Shown here piece after piece: positions 49,125 through 60,559 of a stretch of 64,000 bases of DNA. The notes under the pieces were generated by a model, which saw only the letters and a program-made list of their open reading frames with translations, had not been told where the DNA came from and ran no database searches. The DNA is from Streptomyces marispadix (GTDB lineage: Bacteria > Actinomycetota > Actinomycetes > Streptomycetales > Streptomycetaceae). Position 1 is the first letter of the stretch. Every line of letters begins with the position of its first letter. The DNA is taken from the NCBI RefSeq assembly GCF_022524345.1, contig NZ_JAKWJU010000002.1:930001-994000 (forward strand). Direction: 5' to 3'. Position numbers and translations under genes: made by a program.

Positions 49125-49259
49125 TCTCTCGGGTAAAACGGGGTTTCTCCGTCTTCGTCGAATTTCTTCCCGCCGTCTGGTGCGGACTGGAGTGCGCTGA
49201 GACGCTTTGCGGCGCTGTGCGCAAAAGCGTACGCAACAGCCGTGTTCATAGGGGATGTT

Positions 49260-52200
49260 GTGATACGAGTCAACGTACGCAGAAGAGTCCTCGCCCGGTC
49301 GTTGCTCACGGCAGTAACGGCCTTTTCGTTTCTGGCGGCCTTTCAGCCCCCCACACCCACACCAGCGACGACGACACGGACCAGCGCCACACACCTCGCA
49401 GCACAGACGGCAGCGGCTGCCGTACCGGCCGGGATACCGGACGGCGACGGCATGGAACTCTCCCGTACCAGCCGCCCCGTCGCACCGGGCACCCGGCTGA
49501 CGTCCTTTCAGCGACTGGAGTCCGACAAGTGGCTGCGGGCGGACGCTCTGAGCATGAAGCTCGGCAGCGGCAGCAGCGGCGGTGACTCCCGAAGCGAAGC
49601 CGGTGAGAGCCGCACGGCCGGAGAGAACAGCGAAACCCACGGGAGCGGCGAGACCCGAGAAAGCAGCAGCGAAGACGGCGAAGCCGACGGCGGCACCCGC
49701 GCCGACTACCTCTCCTCCGGTGAGGTCTCGACCCGTAAACCCCTGAGCGAACTGGCCGATTCGTACGACCCGGGAAAGGGCCGCCGTACCGTGGCGGCCT
49801 TCAACGCGGACTTCTTCGACATAGACGAGACCGGCGCGCCGCTGGGTCCTGGCATCCGCGACGGGCACGTCACGCACTCCCCCGCCCCCGGCAACTCGGA
49901 AGCGCTCGGCTTCGGTCCCGACGCGGCAGGCCGGGTCCTCGGTCTCTACTTCGAGGGCACCCTCACCCTGCCCTCGGGCAAGCAGCCGCTGACCGCGTAC
50001 AACGCGGCCAACGTCCCCGAGAACGGCGTCGGCGCGTACAACTCCCGCTGGGGCAGCGCCGACCGGGACCTCACCACGGACCGCGACCCCGACTCGACGG
50101 AGGTGCGGCTGCGGCAGGGCCGCGTCACGGAGGTGCTGGACGAGCCCGGCAGCGGGCCGATCGCCGACGGCACCACCGTGCTGATCGGGCGTGACGCCGC
50201 CGCGAAGTCCCTCGACGCGCTGAAGGCCGGCGACCGCGTATCGCTGGAGTACCACGCCCGTACGGCAGACGGCAGCGCGGCGCCGAGGACCGCGGTCGGC
50301 GGCCGGGGCCTGCTGGTCGTCGACGGCCAGGCGCAGAACTGGGAGGGCAGGCCCAACAACGAGGCGGCGCCGCGTACGGCGGTCGGTTTCTCCAAGGACG
50401 GCACGACCATGCATGTGATCTCGGTGGACGGACGCCAGGCCGCCTCAGGCGGTGTGACGCTCACCGAACTCGGCCTGATGATGAGGGACTTGGGCGCCTA
50501 CAACGCGCTCAATCTGGACGGCGGCGGGTCGTCCACCCTTCTCGTACGCGAACCGGGCGCCGAGAAGCCCCAGTTGGAGAACTCGCCGTCGGACGGTGAG
50601 GAGCGCGAGGTGCCCAACGGCCTCGCGCTGACGGCCCCTGAGGGCAGCGGGGAGCTGAGGGACTTCTGGGTGGAGACCGCCGCCGATCCGAAGTCCGCGC
50701 CCACGGCCGACAACATGCCCGTGGGTCATCCGGAGCGTGTTTTCCCCGGCCTGACACGGAAGTTGACGGCCGCGGGCTACGACGAGTCCTACGGCCCGGC
50801 GAAAGGCGACCCGCGCTGGTCGGCCTCCCGTCCCGCCGTCGGGAAGGTGGACGGCAGCGGTGTCTTCCACGCACGCCACGCAGGCTCGACGCGGGTGTCA
50901 GCCCGTCAGGGCGAGGCGGACGGGTCGACGCGGCTGTCGGTCGTCGGGGGCCTGTCGCGCATCCAGCCCACACATGAACGGGTGGGCCTCGCCGACGGCG
51001 CCGACGAGGGCTCCTTCGGCATCGTCGGCTTCGACGCGGGCGGCACCAGCGCGCCGGTCGATCCGGCCGACGCACGCCTGGAGTACGACAGTTCGCTCTT
51101 CTCGGTCTCGCCCGACGACGCCTCCGGCGGCTTCACCGTGAAGGCGAGGCCGCAGGAGTCGGGGTCCGGCATCGTCACCGTCGATGTGCAAGGGCACAAG
51201 ACGAGGCTCGCCGTCACGGTCGGACTGCACGACGAGAAGACCGCGAGCTTCGACGACGCGGCCGACTGGAAGTTCAGCGCGGCCCGCGCCGAGGGCTCCC
51301 TCGCGGCCGATCCGAACGGCCGGGAGGGCATGGGGCTGAGGATGACGTACGACTTCGGCCGCTCCACCGCCACACGCGCCGCGTATGCCACCCCGCCGAA
51401 GGAAGTGCCCGTACCGGGGCAGCCGTCGAGCTTCACGATGTGGATCAAGAGCGACGGCAAGGGCGCGTGGCCGTCGCTGCATCTGAAGGACGCGGCCGGA
51501 ACGGACCAGGTGCTGCGCGGCGAGCATCTCACCGAGGAGGGATGGCAGCAGGTCACCTTCGAGGTCCCGGAGACAGTGACCTATCCGCTTCGGCTGCACC
51601 GCTTCTATCTCGCCGAGACCAGGCCCGCCGAACAGTACGCGGGTGAGGTCGTACTGGACGAGCTGACGGCACGCGTGCCGCCCGACGTCGAACTGCCCGA
51701 GAGCGCCCGCCCGCACGATCCGCTGATCTCCACGGCGGCCGATGTGGCCGGACGGGACTGGCGGTTCGCGGTGGTATCGGACGCGCAGTTCGTGGCGCGT
51801 GACCCGGACAGCGCGGTGGTACGGCAGGCGCGCCGCACCCTGCGGGAGATCCGCGCCGCCCGCCCGGACTTCGTGATCGTCAACGGAGACCTGGTCGACG
51901 AGGGCTCGAAGGAGGACCTCCGCTTCGCCCGGCGGGTGCTGGAGGAGGAACTGGGTGACTCGGTCGAGTGGACCTATGTGCCGGGCAATCACGAGGTGAT
52001 GGGCGGCAGCATCGCCGACTTCACGGCCGAATTCGGCCCGGCGCAGCGCACGTTCGACCACAAGGGCACGCGCTTCGTCACGCTCGACACCTCCTCGCTG
52101 ACGATCCGGGGCGGGGGCTACGCCCAATTCCAGGAGCTGCGGCGGCAGTTGGACGACGCGGCGGATGATCCGTCCGTCTCCTCGGTGGTCGTCGTAGAGC

Positions 52201-52868
52201 ATGTGCCGCCACGCGATCCGACGGGGCAGCAGGCGAGCCGGCTGACGGACCGGATGGAGGCGGATCTGCTGGAGGACTGGCTGAGCCGCTTCCGCGCCCG
52301 CTCGGGGAAGGGCGCCGCCTTCGTGGGATCGCACGTCGGGGTGTTCGACGCGTCCCGTGTCGGCGGCGTCCCGTATCTGGTGAACGGCAACTCCGGGAAG
52401 GCGCCCGCGGCACCACCCGGCAGCGGCGGCTTCACCGGCTGGTCACTGCTCGGCGTCGACCAGGGACGTGCGGGCCAGACGAGCGGAGACCAGGCACACG
52501 GGGACGCGCGGGGCGGCCGGGACTGGATCGCCGCGCAGACCAGGCCACATGTCGACGCGCTCACGATGCGTGTACCGGACGGGCTGCGGGTGGGCGAGTC
52601 GGCACAGGCGTCGGCCACCGTCGTCCAGGGCAGCGGCGAGTCGGCGCGGAAGGTGCCGGTGGGATGGCCCGTCAGCGCGGACTGGTCCGGGTCCGGGAAT
52701 CTCTGCGTGAAGGGCGGACGGTCCGCCGCCGACGATGTGCGGACGCGCTGTGCGGCTTCGTACGATCCGCGCACCGGTACTCTCACGGCGCACCGGCCCG
52801 GGACGGTCACGCTCGCCGTGGAGGTGTCCGGTGAACGGGCGGAGAGGCAGGTGACCATCGCCCGCTGA
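49260..52868 (+). CDS. Secreted phosphodiester glycosidase (NAGPA-like) / metallophosphoesterase fusion
   Basis: 1202 residues. Signal peptide (NVRRRVLARSLLTAVTAFSF), a low-complexity Ser/Gly/Glu insertion at about 100-155, then a NAGPA-type phosphodiester glycosidase domain to about 430 (FNADFFDI, PRTAVGFSKDG, GAYNALNLDGGGSSTLLVRE). A bacterial Ig-like repeat (PAVGKVDGSGVFHARHAGS) and a beta-rich region follow, then a calcineurin-type metallophosphoesterase at about 815-1060 (FAVVSDAQF, VIVNGDLVDEG, YVPGNHEVM, VVEHVPPRDP, GSHVGVF). Likely acts on phosphorylated cell-surface or extracellular glycans. The GTG at 49260 has AGGGGA four bases upstream. Monocistronic: terminators on both sides. 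Confidence 0.85.
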   Translation: MIRVNVRRRVLARSLLTAVTAFSFLAAFQPPTPTPATTTRTSATHLAAQTAAAAVPAGIPDGDGMELSRTSRPVAPGTRLTSFQRLESDKWLRADALSMKLGSGSSGGDSRSEAGESRTAGENSETHGSGETRESSSEDGEADGGTRADYLSSGEVSTRKPLSELADSYDPGKGRRTVAAFNADFFDIDETGAPLGPGIRDGHVTHSPAPGNSEALGFGPDAAGRVLGLYFEGTLTLPSGKQPLTAYNAANVPENGVGAYNSRWGSADRDLTTDRDPDSTEVRLRQGRVTEVLDEPGSGPIADGTTVLIGRDAAAKSLDALKAGDRVSLEYHARTADGSAAPRTAVGGRGLLVVDGQAQNWEGRPNNEAAPRTAVGFSKDGTTMHVISVDGRQAASGGVTLTELGLMMRDLGAYNALNLDGGGSSTLLVREPGAEKPQLENSPSDGEEREVPNGLALTAPEGSGELRDFWVETAADPKSAPTADNMPVGHPERVFPGLTRKLTAAGYDESYGPAKGDPRWSASRPAVGKVDGSGVFHARHAGSTRVSARQGEADGSTRLSVVGGLSRIQPTHERVGLADGADEGSFGIVGFDAGGTSAPVDPADARLEYDSSLFSVSPDDASGGFTVKARPQESGSGIVTVDVQGHKTRLAVTVGLHDEKTASFDDAADWKFSAARAEGSLAADPNGREGMGLRMTYDFGRSTATRAAYATPPKEVPVPGQPSSFTMWIKSDGKGAWPSLHLKDAAGTDQVLRGEHLTEEGWQQVTFEVPETVTYPLRLHRFYLAETRPAEQYAGEVVLDELTARVPPDVELPESARPHDPLISTAADVAGRDWRFAVVSDAQFVARDPDSAVVRQARRTLREIRAARPDFVIVNGDLVDEGSKEDLRFARRVLEEELGDSVEWTYVPGNHEVMGGSIADFTAEFGPAQRTFDHKGTRFVTLDTSSLTIRGGGYAQFQELRRQLDDAADDPSVSSVVVVEHVPPRDPTGQQASRLTDRMEADLLEDWLSRFRARSGKGAAFVGSHVGVFDASRVGGVPYLVNGNSGKAPAAPPGSGGFTGWSLLGVDQGRAGQTSGDQAHGDARGGRDWIAAQTRPHVDALTMRVPDGLRVGESAQASATVVQGSGESARKVPVGWPVSADWSGSGNLCVKGGRSAADDVRTRCAASYDPRTGTLTAHRPGTVTLAVEVSGERAERQVTIAR

Positions 52869-52907
52869 GCCTCGGCGCGAATCAGTGGTTCGTGCGCCGA
52901 CATGCCG

Positions 52908-52938
52908 CCGCCCGGCCGGAGTCGGACAGGCCGGGCGG
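52908..52938. terminator. Terminator shared by convergent genes
   Basis: CCGCCCGGCC (52908-52917) and GGCCGGGCGG (52929-52938) form a 10-bp stem with an 11-base loop, 39 bases beyond the phosphoesterase gene and facing the end of the TerC gene. Confidence 0.65.
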
Positions 52939-53022
52939 TCGGCACCGCCTCCCGTAGGGGCGGTCGGGATCAGGACGGACCGTGCCAGGCGGCACCGGGG
53001 CGGCACCCGTGGCGGGCACCGC

Positions 53023-53994
53023 TCAGACGCCGGCGTCCGTCTTCTCGCTCTCCTGCCTGCGGGTGGCGGCGAGGCTTGTGACCGTCGTGATGACGAGCAC
53101 GGCGCAGATGACGCCCAGCGACACCGGAATGCTGATCTCCGGTACATGCACGCCGGATTCGTGCAGTGCGTGCAGCACGAGCTTGACGCCGATGAAGCCG
53201 AGGATGACGGACAGTCCGTACGACAGGTGCACGAGTTTCTTCAGCAGGCCGCCGATGAGGAAGTAGAGCTGGCGCAGCCCCATGAGAGCGAAGGCGTTGG
53301 CGGTGAAGACGATGTACGGGTCCTCTGTGAGGCCGAAGATCGCCGGGATGGAGTCCAGCGCGAAGAGGACGTCCGTCGATCCGATGGCCAGCATCACGAT
53401 CAGCATGGGAGTCATCAGCCGCTTGCCGTTCTCGACGACGAACAGCTTGGTGCCGTGGTACCGGTCGGTGGAGGGGAAGCGGCGCTCGACCGCCTTCAGG
53501 AAGCGGTTCTCCTCGTACTCGTCCTCCTCGTGGCCCTGGCGTGCCTCCTGGATGAGCTTCCAGGCCGTCCAGATGAGGAACGCGCCGAAGATGAAGAAGA
53601 CCCAGGAGAACGCCGAGATCATCGCGGCGCCAGCGGCGATGAAGACGGCTCGCAGCACCAGCGCGATCAGTACGCCGACCATCAGCACCCGCTGCTGATA
53701 CGCCGCCGGTACCGAGAACTTCGCCATGATGAGGACGAAGACGAAGAGGTTGTCGACACTGAGCGACTTCTCAGTGAGGAACCCGGCGAAGAACTCACCG
53801 GACGCCTGAGGCGTGCCGAAGAGCCAAAGCCCCAGCCCGAACGCTCCCGCCAGGGCGATCCAGACGGTCGTCCACACCCCGGCCTCCTTGAGGGAGACCT
53901 CGTGCGGCTTGCGGCCGCCGATGAAGAAGTCGACGGCGATCAGGGCGCAGAGACCGACGATCGTCAGTGCCCAAAGGTTCAGGGAGACGTCCAT
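53023..53994 (-). CDS. TerC-family integral membrane transporter (Alx/TerC type)
   Basis: 323 residues with about nine transmembrane helices. TerC landmarks are intact: LTEKSLSVDNLFVFVLIMAKF, VLMVGVLIALVLRAVFI, LAIGSTDVLFALDSIPAIFG and FTANAFALMGLRQLYFLIGGLL, with conserved Asp residues in SVDN and STDVLFALDS. TerC/Alx proteins are implicated in manganese export and metallation of exported proteins. The ATG at 53994 has GGAGG eight bases upstream; the upstream frame covers the riboswitch. The leader carries a probable Mn2+ riboswitch. Confidence 0.92.
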   Translation of the reverse strand: MDVSLNLWALTIVGLCALIAVDFFIGGRKPHEVSLKEAGVWTTVWIALAGAFGLGLWLFGTPQASGEFFAGFLTEKSLSVDNLFVFVLIMAKFSVPAAYQQRVLMVGVLIALVLRAVFIAAGAAMISAFSWVFFIFGAFLIWTAWKLIQEARQGHEEDEYEENRFLKAVERRFPSTDRYHGTKLFVVENGKRLMTPMLIVMLAIGSTDVLFALDSIPAIFGLTEDPYIVFTANAFALMGLRQLYFLIGGLLKKLVHLSYGLSVILGFIGVKLVLHALHESGVHVPEISIPVSLGVICAVLVITTVTSLAATRRQESEKTDAGV

Positions 53995-54028
53995 GTACGC
54001 ATCCTCCGGCTCGCGTGCTCGCATCGGC

Positions 54029-54151
54029 CGGAGGTCTCCTCCACCTGGCGCACGCCGTCGCACGGTGCGTCCGGGCCGGCGCCCCGGGACCGGTCGGGTC
54101 CGGTCCGTATTGACGGGCACGCCGCGTGGAAGTCGGGAGTACTCCCCTCCG
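54029..54151 (-). promoter_or_regulatory. Probable yybP-ykoY (Mn2+) riboswitch upstream of the TerC gene
   Basis: Transcribed from the minus strand, CGGAGG (54151-54146) is followed at once by GGAGTA (54145-54140), and the element ends with GAGACC and CCTCCG (54034-54029), which pairs with the first arm to form P1. Between them are GCCCGTCAATACGG and a perfect hairpin GGACCGG/CCGGTCC. This is the layout of the yybP-ykoY class (P1, GGAGUA in the first loop region, closing GACC), which senses Mn2+ and often precedes TerC/MntP genes. Ends about 35 bases before the start codon. Confidence 0.6.
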
Positions 54152-54159
54152 CTCAAGGA

Positions 54160-54188
54160 AGCGTAAAGCAGTACCAAATAAACGTAAA
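54160..54188 (-). promoter_or_regulatory. Promoter of the riboswitch-TerC transcript
   Basis: TTTACG (54188-54183), a 17-base spacer and TACGCT (54165-54160) would start transcription near 54153, two bases before the riboswitch P1 stem. The surrounding 40 bases are AT-rich. Confidence 0.55.
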
Positions 54189-54296
54189 GAAGCGCTGTTC
54201 AGGGGGCCTCGGTCTCGTACCGGCTCAGGTCCGGGTGCGGGGTCGGGGGCAGATCGGGGGCAGAGGGATATGTGGTCGGAAGTCAGGGAGCGGGGC

Positions 54297-56309
54297 TCAG
54301 GGGCGTCGTGCGGAGGCGACCTGGCTCAGCACCTGCGTCAGCACTCGGCTGCCGTGCGGCACCAACGGAGGCTCATACGTCCAGTGATGACCGACCCAGG
54401 GATCGGCCAGGTGATCGTCCGGAACGGGCGTGATCCGCAGCAGCGCACGCCACAGCGGTGAGAGCACGGGCCCGTAGGCGGCGGCGTCCTCGCGGTCGGC
54501 GACCATCATCAGATGGACGCCGGATGACGGCCCCTCATCGGCGATATAGCGAAGCTGTGTGACGGCGCGGTCGTCGAACCCATGAGGGAAGTCATGGACG
54601 ACCAGGAGCTGTTCGGCGGTGTCGAGGTCGGGCGGCAGCGAGTCGACCGCTCCGCTGCGGACCGCCATCTGCACCAAGTCGACGCGGCGGGTGAGCTGTT
54701 CGAGCACGGTGGTCACTCCTGCCGCGCCCGCGGCAGGCGGCCCCGGCAGTACGCCGCTGTCGATGAGCGGCGCCAGCGCCGCCGACGCGGAACCGGCCGG
54801 GTCGATCACATGGAGCGTGAAGTCGCCCGGCGGGTGCACCGCGACGAGCCGCGCGGCCACGGCCGTCGCGGTCTCCGCGGCGAGGCGGCGCAGTTCGTCG
54901 GAGGTTATGACCGAGCCGGCGGCCGTGCCCGCTCCGGAGGAACCGCCCGTACCGTGACCTCCGCTGTCGATCCACAGGCCGCGCTCCAGCGGAAGCCGCA
55001 CCAGCATCGGGATCCGCAGCCCGGCGCTCTCGGGGAGGCCGAGGTCGCCGAGGCGCATCGCCATCGGTGTCTGGTCGGGCGGGCGGTAGCCGTGCCATAC
55101 GGGGTTGTCCCAGCGGGCGTACGCGGCCGGGAGCGCGGGCTCGACCACGTCGGATTCCGCGTGCAGTTGACCGAGGTCGCGTTCGAGTACCTCGCGGGCC
55201 TGCTCGACGAGCCTCACCTGCTTGGTGCGTGCCTCGGCGCGTGCGGCGTCCGCGGCGGGGCCGACGCGGGTGCGCGGGTCGGAGAGGACCTTGTCCAGCT
55301 CCTGCTCCATGCGGGACTCGGCGAAGTCGACCGCGGAGCGATAGGCCGCGACCGTACGGGCCAGGTCCTCGAACATGTCCCAGACCTGGTTGTAGAGCCG
55401 CTCGTCCATGGTCCAGCCGTTGGCGTCCCCGGCGACCGGCACATGGGGGCCCGCCGCCTTCCCGGGGGAGGGCGGGGGCACGGACGGGCCGGACGACCCG
55501 GACGCGGGCGTGGGTGAGGGAGCCGCCGGGCCGCCCGCGACCGGGCCCGGACCGGTCTCCGCGGAAGAGGACGCCGTCTGGGAAGGGGGTGAAGGTGGCG
55601 GCGCGGAGGCTCGGTTGGGATGCTGGTAGCTGATGCGGCCGTCGCTCGGGGCGGCCGTGCCCGCGCCACCGTCGGCGGCGCCTCTGGCACCGCCGACGGT
55701 GGCTTCGCGGGACCGCTCGCCGTCCTTGCGCGGCGGAGGCACGGCGACGGACCTGGCCCTGCCCGCCGCGACCGCCTCGTTGATCGTCGCCGCCAACTCC
55801 TGTGCGTGGGGCAGACCTTGGTCCGCGAGCATCGCGGCGAGCCCGCCCGCGTACCCCTGTCCGACCGCGCGTACCTTCCAGGCGCCCTGCCGTCGGTACA
55901 GCTCGACGGCGAGTACGGCGGACTCCGCGTCGAGCCCGGTGAGCGTGCAGTTCGCGATGCCCTCGCCGTCGAGCCCGGTCAGGGTGACGAACGGGGCCGC
56001 CAACTCGCCGAAGCGGGTGGGCTCTCCGTCCCCCGAGGGCAGGGCGAGCAGCACGTTGAGGCGGTGCGCGTCCTCGGGAAGGGCGTCGAGGTCGACGGCG
56101 AGACGGTGTTCGGCCGCGGCCTGGCGGGACACCTCAAGACCGGGAAGCTGCGGCCGGGCGGGGTGAGCTATCCATCTCTCCTCGCGCATCCTGCCGTCCT
56201 GGTCGTTGAGCGTGGCTCCGGCGATGACCGGTCGCTCGACCGACACCCGGATCTCCAGCCGGGACCCCGGCAAGGGGTGGTTCTGCCCCCGTACCAGCTC
56301 GGCCGTCAT
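54297..56309 (-). CDS. TerD-domain protein with C-terminal FtsK-like domain lacking a P-loop
   Basis: 670 residues. Residues 1-180 are a TerD-type stress-protein domain (ELVRGQNHPLPGSRLEIRVS, LPEDAHRLNVLLAL, VLAVELYRRQGAWKVRAVGQG, GGLAAMLADQG). A Pro/Ser/Gly linker covers about 195-295, then a helical segment (YNQVWDMFEDLARTVAAYRS). The C-terminal 250 residues follow the order of an FtsK/HerA ATPase (LPLERGLWID, FTLHVIDPAG, LEQLTRRVDLVQMAV, QLLVVHDFP, GPSSGVHLMMVADRED), but no GxxGxGKS loop is present. Probably a stress or nucleic-acid-associated scaffold of the Ter system. ATG at 56309 has AAGGGGGA just upstream. 301 bases from the TerC gene. Confidence 0.75.
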   Translation of the reverse strand: MTAELVRGQNHPLPGSRLEIRVSVERPVIAGATLNDQDGRMREERWIAHPARPQLPGLEVSRQAAAEHRLAVDLDALPEDAHRLNVLLALPSGDGEPTRFGELAAPFVTLTGLDGEGIANCTLTGLDAESAVLAVELYRRQGAWKVRAVGQGYAGGLAAMLADQGLPHAQELAATINEAVAAGRARSVAVPPPRKDGERSREATVGGARGAADGGAGTAAPSDGRISYQHPNRASAPPPSPPSQTASSSAETGPGPVAGGPAAPSPTPASGSSGPSVPPPSPGKAAGPHVPVAGDANGWTMDERLYNQVWDMFEDLARTVAAYRSAVDFAESRMEQELDKVLSDPRTRVGPAADAARAEARTKQVRLVEQAREVLERDLGQLHAESDVVEPALPAAYARWDNPVWHGYRPPDQTPMAMRLGDLGLPESAGLRIPMLVRLPLERGLWIDSGGHGTGGSSGAGTAAGSVITSDELRRLAAETATAVAARLVAVHPPGDFTLHVIDPAGSASAALAPLIDSGVLPGPPAAGAAGVTTVLEQLTRRVDLVQMAVRSGAVDSLPPDLDTAEQLLVVHDFPHGFDDRAVTQLRYIADEGPSSGVHLMMVADREDAAAYGPVLSPLWRALLRITPVPDDHLADPWVGHHWTYEPPLVPHGSRVLTQVLSQVASARRP

Positions 56310-56422
56310 TACGTCCCCCTTCTCGCTGCCGGCGACGACCGCCACTGCGTCGTGTCAACGCCCCTGCGGCGAGCCTGCCGTTCGCCGCGTCGTCCGCCGT
56401 GTGTCCGTGCCGCCCTCGGGCG

Positions 56423-57001
56423 TCACAGGTGCGGCACCATCGCGGGCATCAGGTCCTGGAAGGTACGGCCGTTGGTCGGCGCCCCCACTGCCGTCATCTG
56501 CCAGCCCTTGCCCTGCCGGTGCACCTTGGCCATGATCTGCGCGGTGTACTGGCCGCCGCCGGTCAGCGTGTAGCGCGCCAGTTCCTGCCCGTTGGTCTCG
56601 TCCACCAGTCGGCAGAAGGCGTTCTCCACCTCTGCGAAGGTCTGCCCCGTGAAGGAGTTGACCGTGAAGACGATCTGGTCGATGTGCACGGGCACACGCT
56701 GTAGATCCACCATGATCGCCTCGTCGTCGCCGCCCTCGCCCGCGCCGCCGACGAGGTTGTCGCCGGTGTGCTTGACGGAGCCGTCGTCGCTGACGAGGTG
56801 ACGGAAGAAGACCACGTCGACCGGCTGCTTGTCCGCGAACAGCACCGCGGACGCGTCGAGGTCGATCTCCTTGCTGCGCTTGCCGAACAGCCCCCGGCGC
56901 GGGGCGGCCTTCCAGCCGAGCCCCATCCGCACGGCCGACAAACTGCCGCCGTCCTCCTTCTGAAGACTGATGGCCTGCCCCTTGGACAAGTTCACCGACA
57001 C
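56423..57001 (-). CDS. TerD-family stress protein
   Basis: 192 residues: SVNLSKGQAISLQKEDGG, VRMGLGWKAAPRRGLFGKRS, EIDLDASAVLFADKQPVDVV, HTGDNLVGGAGEGGDDEAIMVDL and GWQMTAVGAPTNGRTFQDLM are TerD hallmarks, including the acidic Ca2+-binding residues DLDASA and GDDEAI. Associated with tellurite/oxidative/envelope stress. The GTG at 57001 has AGAGGGG seven bases upstream. An alternative GTG at 57052 has TAGGGT six bases upstream; that may mark the transcription start or a leaderless longer form. Confidence 0.9.
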   Translation of the reverse strand: MSVNLSKGQAISLQKEDGGSLSAVRMGLGWKAAPRRGLFGKRSKEIDLDASAVLFADKQPVDVVFFRHLVSDDGSVKHTGDNLVGGAGEGGDDEAIMVDLQRVPVHIDQIVFTVNSFTGQTFAEVENAFCRLVDETNGQELARYTLTGGGQYTAQIMAKVHRQGKGWQMTAVGAPTNGRTFQDLMPAMVPHL

Positions 57002-57206
57002 GTGCCTACCCCTCTCGACTTTCTCTGCCATCCGCTCGGCGATGGCGGTCACGCTCCGACCCTACGCATGCACGCGAAGCACCCGGTCAGGGCGTACGGC
57101 TTTGTGTCGCTCTTGCAACATCGAGGGCCGCGCACCCGTACCCGTGTACGCTCCGCGCCCGCACGCTCGCCCCCTCGGGCCGCTCCCAACAGGGCCTCCG
57201 CGGCGC

Positions 57207-59336
<2,130 letters not shown>

Positions 59337-59495
59337 GCTGCCAACCGTACGACTCGCCACTGACAACGAGCCCGCCGGAAGAGGCCCAGGCGTCGCGCCC
59401 CGTTCACACCCAAGACACTCCGCTTCTGCTTCCGTGTATCGCACAACGGGAAGCCTCTAGCCGACAGTGTCCGCACGACCGCGAGGAGTCCCCGT

Positions 59496-60386
59496 ATGTC
59501 GATGCGCCGTGCAGTAGCCGCCGCTACCGGTGTGCTCCTGGGTATGTCCGCTCTCACACTGACCGCCTCCCCGGCCTACGCGGCCGACAGCCAGGACACC
59601 ACGAGCGACGGCGCACCCGTCGTCGTCGCCCACCGCGGAGCTTCCGGTTACGCGCCGGAGAACACGCTCGCGGCAGTCCGCAAGGCCGACAAGCTCGGCA
59701 TCGACTGGGTCGAGAACGACGTACAGCGCACCAAGGACGGCGAACTCGTCGTCATGCACGACACCACGCTCGCGCGCACGACCAACGTCGAGAAGCTCTA
59801 CCCGGACCGCTCGCCGTGGAACGTCTCCGACTTCACGGCGAAGGAGATCGCCCGCCTGGACGCCGGAAGCTGGTTCAGCGACGCCTACGCGGGTGAGAAG
59901 GTCCCCACCCTCGAGCAGTACCTGCGGCAGATCAACAAGAGCGGACAGAAGCTGCTGCTCGAACTGAAGTCCCCGCAGCTGTATCCCGGCATCGAACTGC
60001 AGACGCTCGGGGAGCTGCGGAGCGAGGGCTGGGCGGACCGGGCGCATCTGAAGGACAAGCTCATCATCCAGAGCTTCGACGCCAACTCCGTCAAAACGAC
60101 GCACACTCTCAACGGCAGCGTGAAGACAGGGTTCCTGGGCAATCCGAAGGTCTCGGAACTGGCCTCGTACGCGAAGTTCACCGACCAGATCAACCCCACG
60201 CACTCGGCGGTGACCAAGGACTACGTCGACGCGGTGCACTCGCACAAGGGCGTCCGCGGGGAGCGGATGGAAGTCCTCACCTGGACCGTGAACGACGCCT
60301 CGACGGCGCGCACCGTGGCCAAGGCCGGGGTCGACGGCATCATCAGCAACTTCCCGGACGTGGTACGGGACGCCACGGGCGGCTGA
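59496..60386 (+). CDS. Secreted glycerophosphodiester phosphodiesterase
   Basis: 296 residues with a signal peptide ending ASPAYAA. GDPD catalytic motifs: VVVAHRGASGYAPENTLAAV, WVENDVQRTKDGELVVMHDTTLART, then LLLELKSPQLYPGIE and VDGIISNFPDVV. Hydrolyses deacylated phospholipids to glycerol-3-phosphate and an alcohol. By position next to uvrB it corresponds to the glpQ-type gene known in S. coelicolor to be PhoP-controlled; a GTTCACACCC sequence near 59403 is a weak PHO-box half. ATG at 59496 with GAGGAG upstream. Confidence 0.92.
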   Translation: MSMRRAVAAATGVLLGMSALTLTASPAYAADSQDTTSDGAPVVVAHRGASGYAPENTLAAVRKADKLGIDWVENDVQRTKDGELVVMHDTTLARTTNVEKLYPDRSPWNVSDFTAKEIARLDAGSWFSDAYAGEKVPTLEQYLRQINKSGQKLLLELKSPQLYPGIELQTLGELRSEGWADRAHLKDKLIIQSFDANSVKTTHTLNGSVKTGFLGNPKVSELASYAKFTDQINPTHSAVTKDYVDAVHSHKGVRGERMEVLTWTVNDASTARTVAKAGVDGIISNFPDVVRDATGG

Positions 60387-60418
60387 GGCGGCCGAGGCTT
60401 CCGGGTCGCGGGGATCCA

Positions 60419-60440
60419 CCGGCACGGCTTGCCGTGCCGG
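60419..60440 (+). terminator. Terminator hairpin after the glycerophosphodiesterase gene
   Basis: CCGGCACGGC (60419-60428) and GCCGTGCCGG (60431-60440) are perfect complements, 32 bases beyond the stop. Confidence 0.65.
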
Positions 60441-60559
60441 GTCCGCGGGGACGTCGCACAAGGACGGCAGGCACCGGCACCGCTCCTCCGCGCCGGCGCT
60501 GCTCCCCGTCCCGGACCGTCCCAGACCGCGTTGTCAGAGGGTGCCTCTATGGTTCCCGC

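Noticed and set aside
59395..59425. PHO box upstream of the glycerophosphodiesterase gene
   Set aside because: Only one GTTCAC-like half is visible and the second direct repeat at 11-bp spacing is absent; mentioned in the gene entry only.
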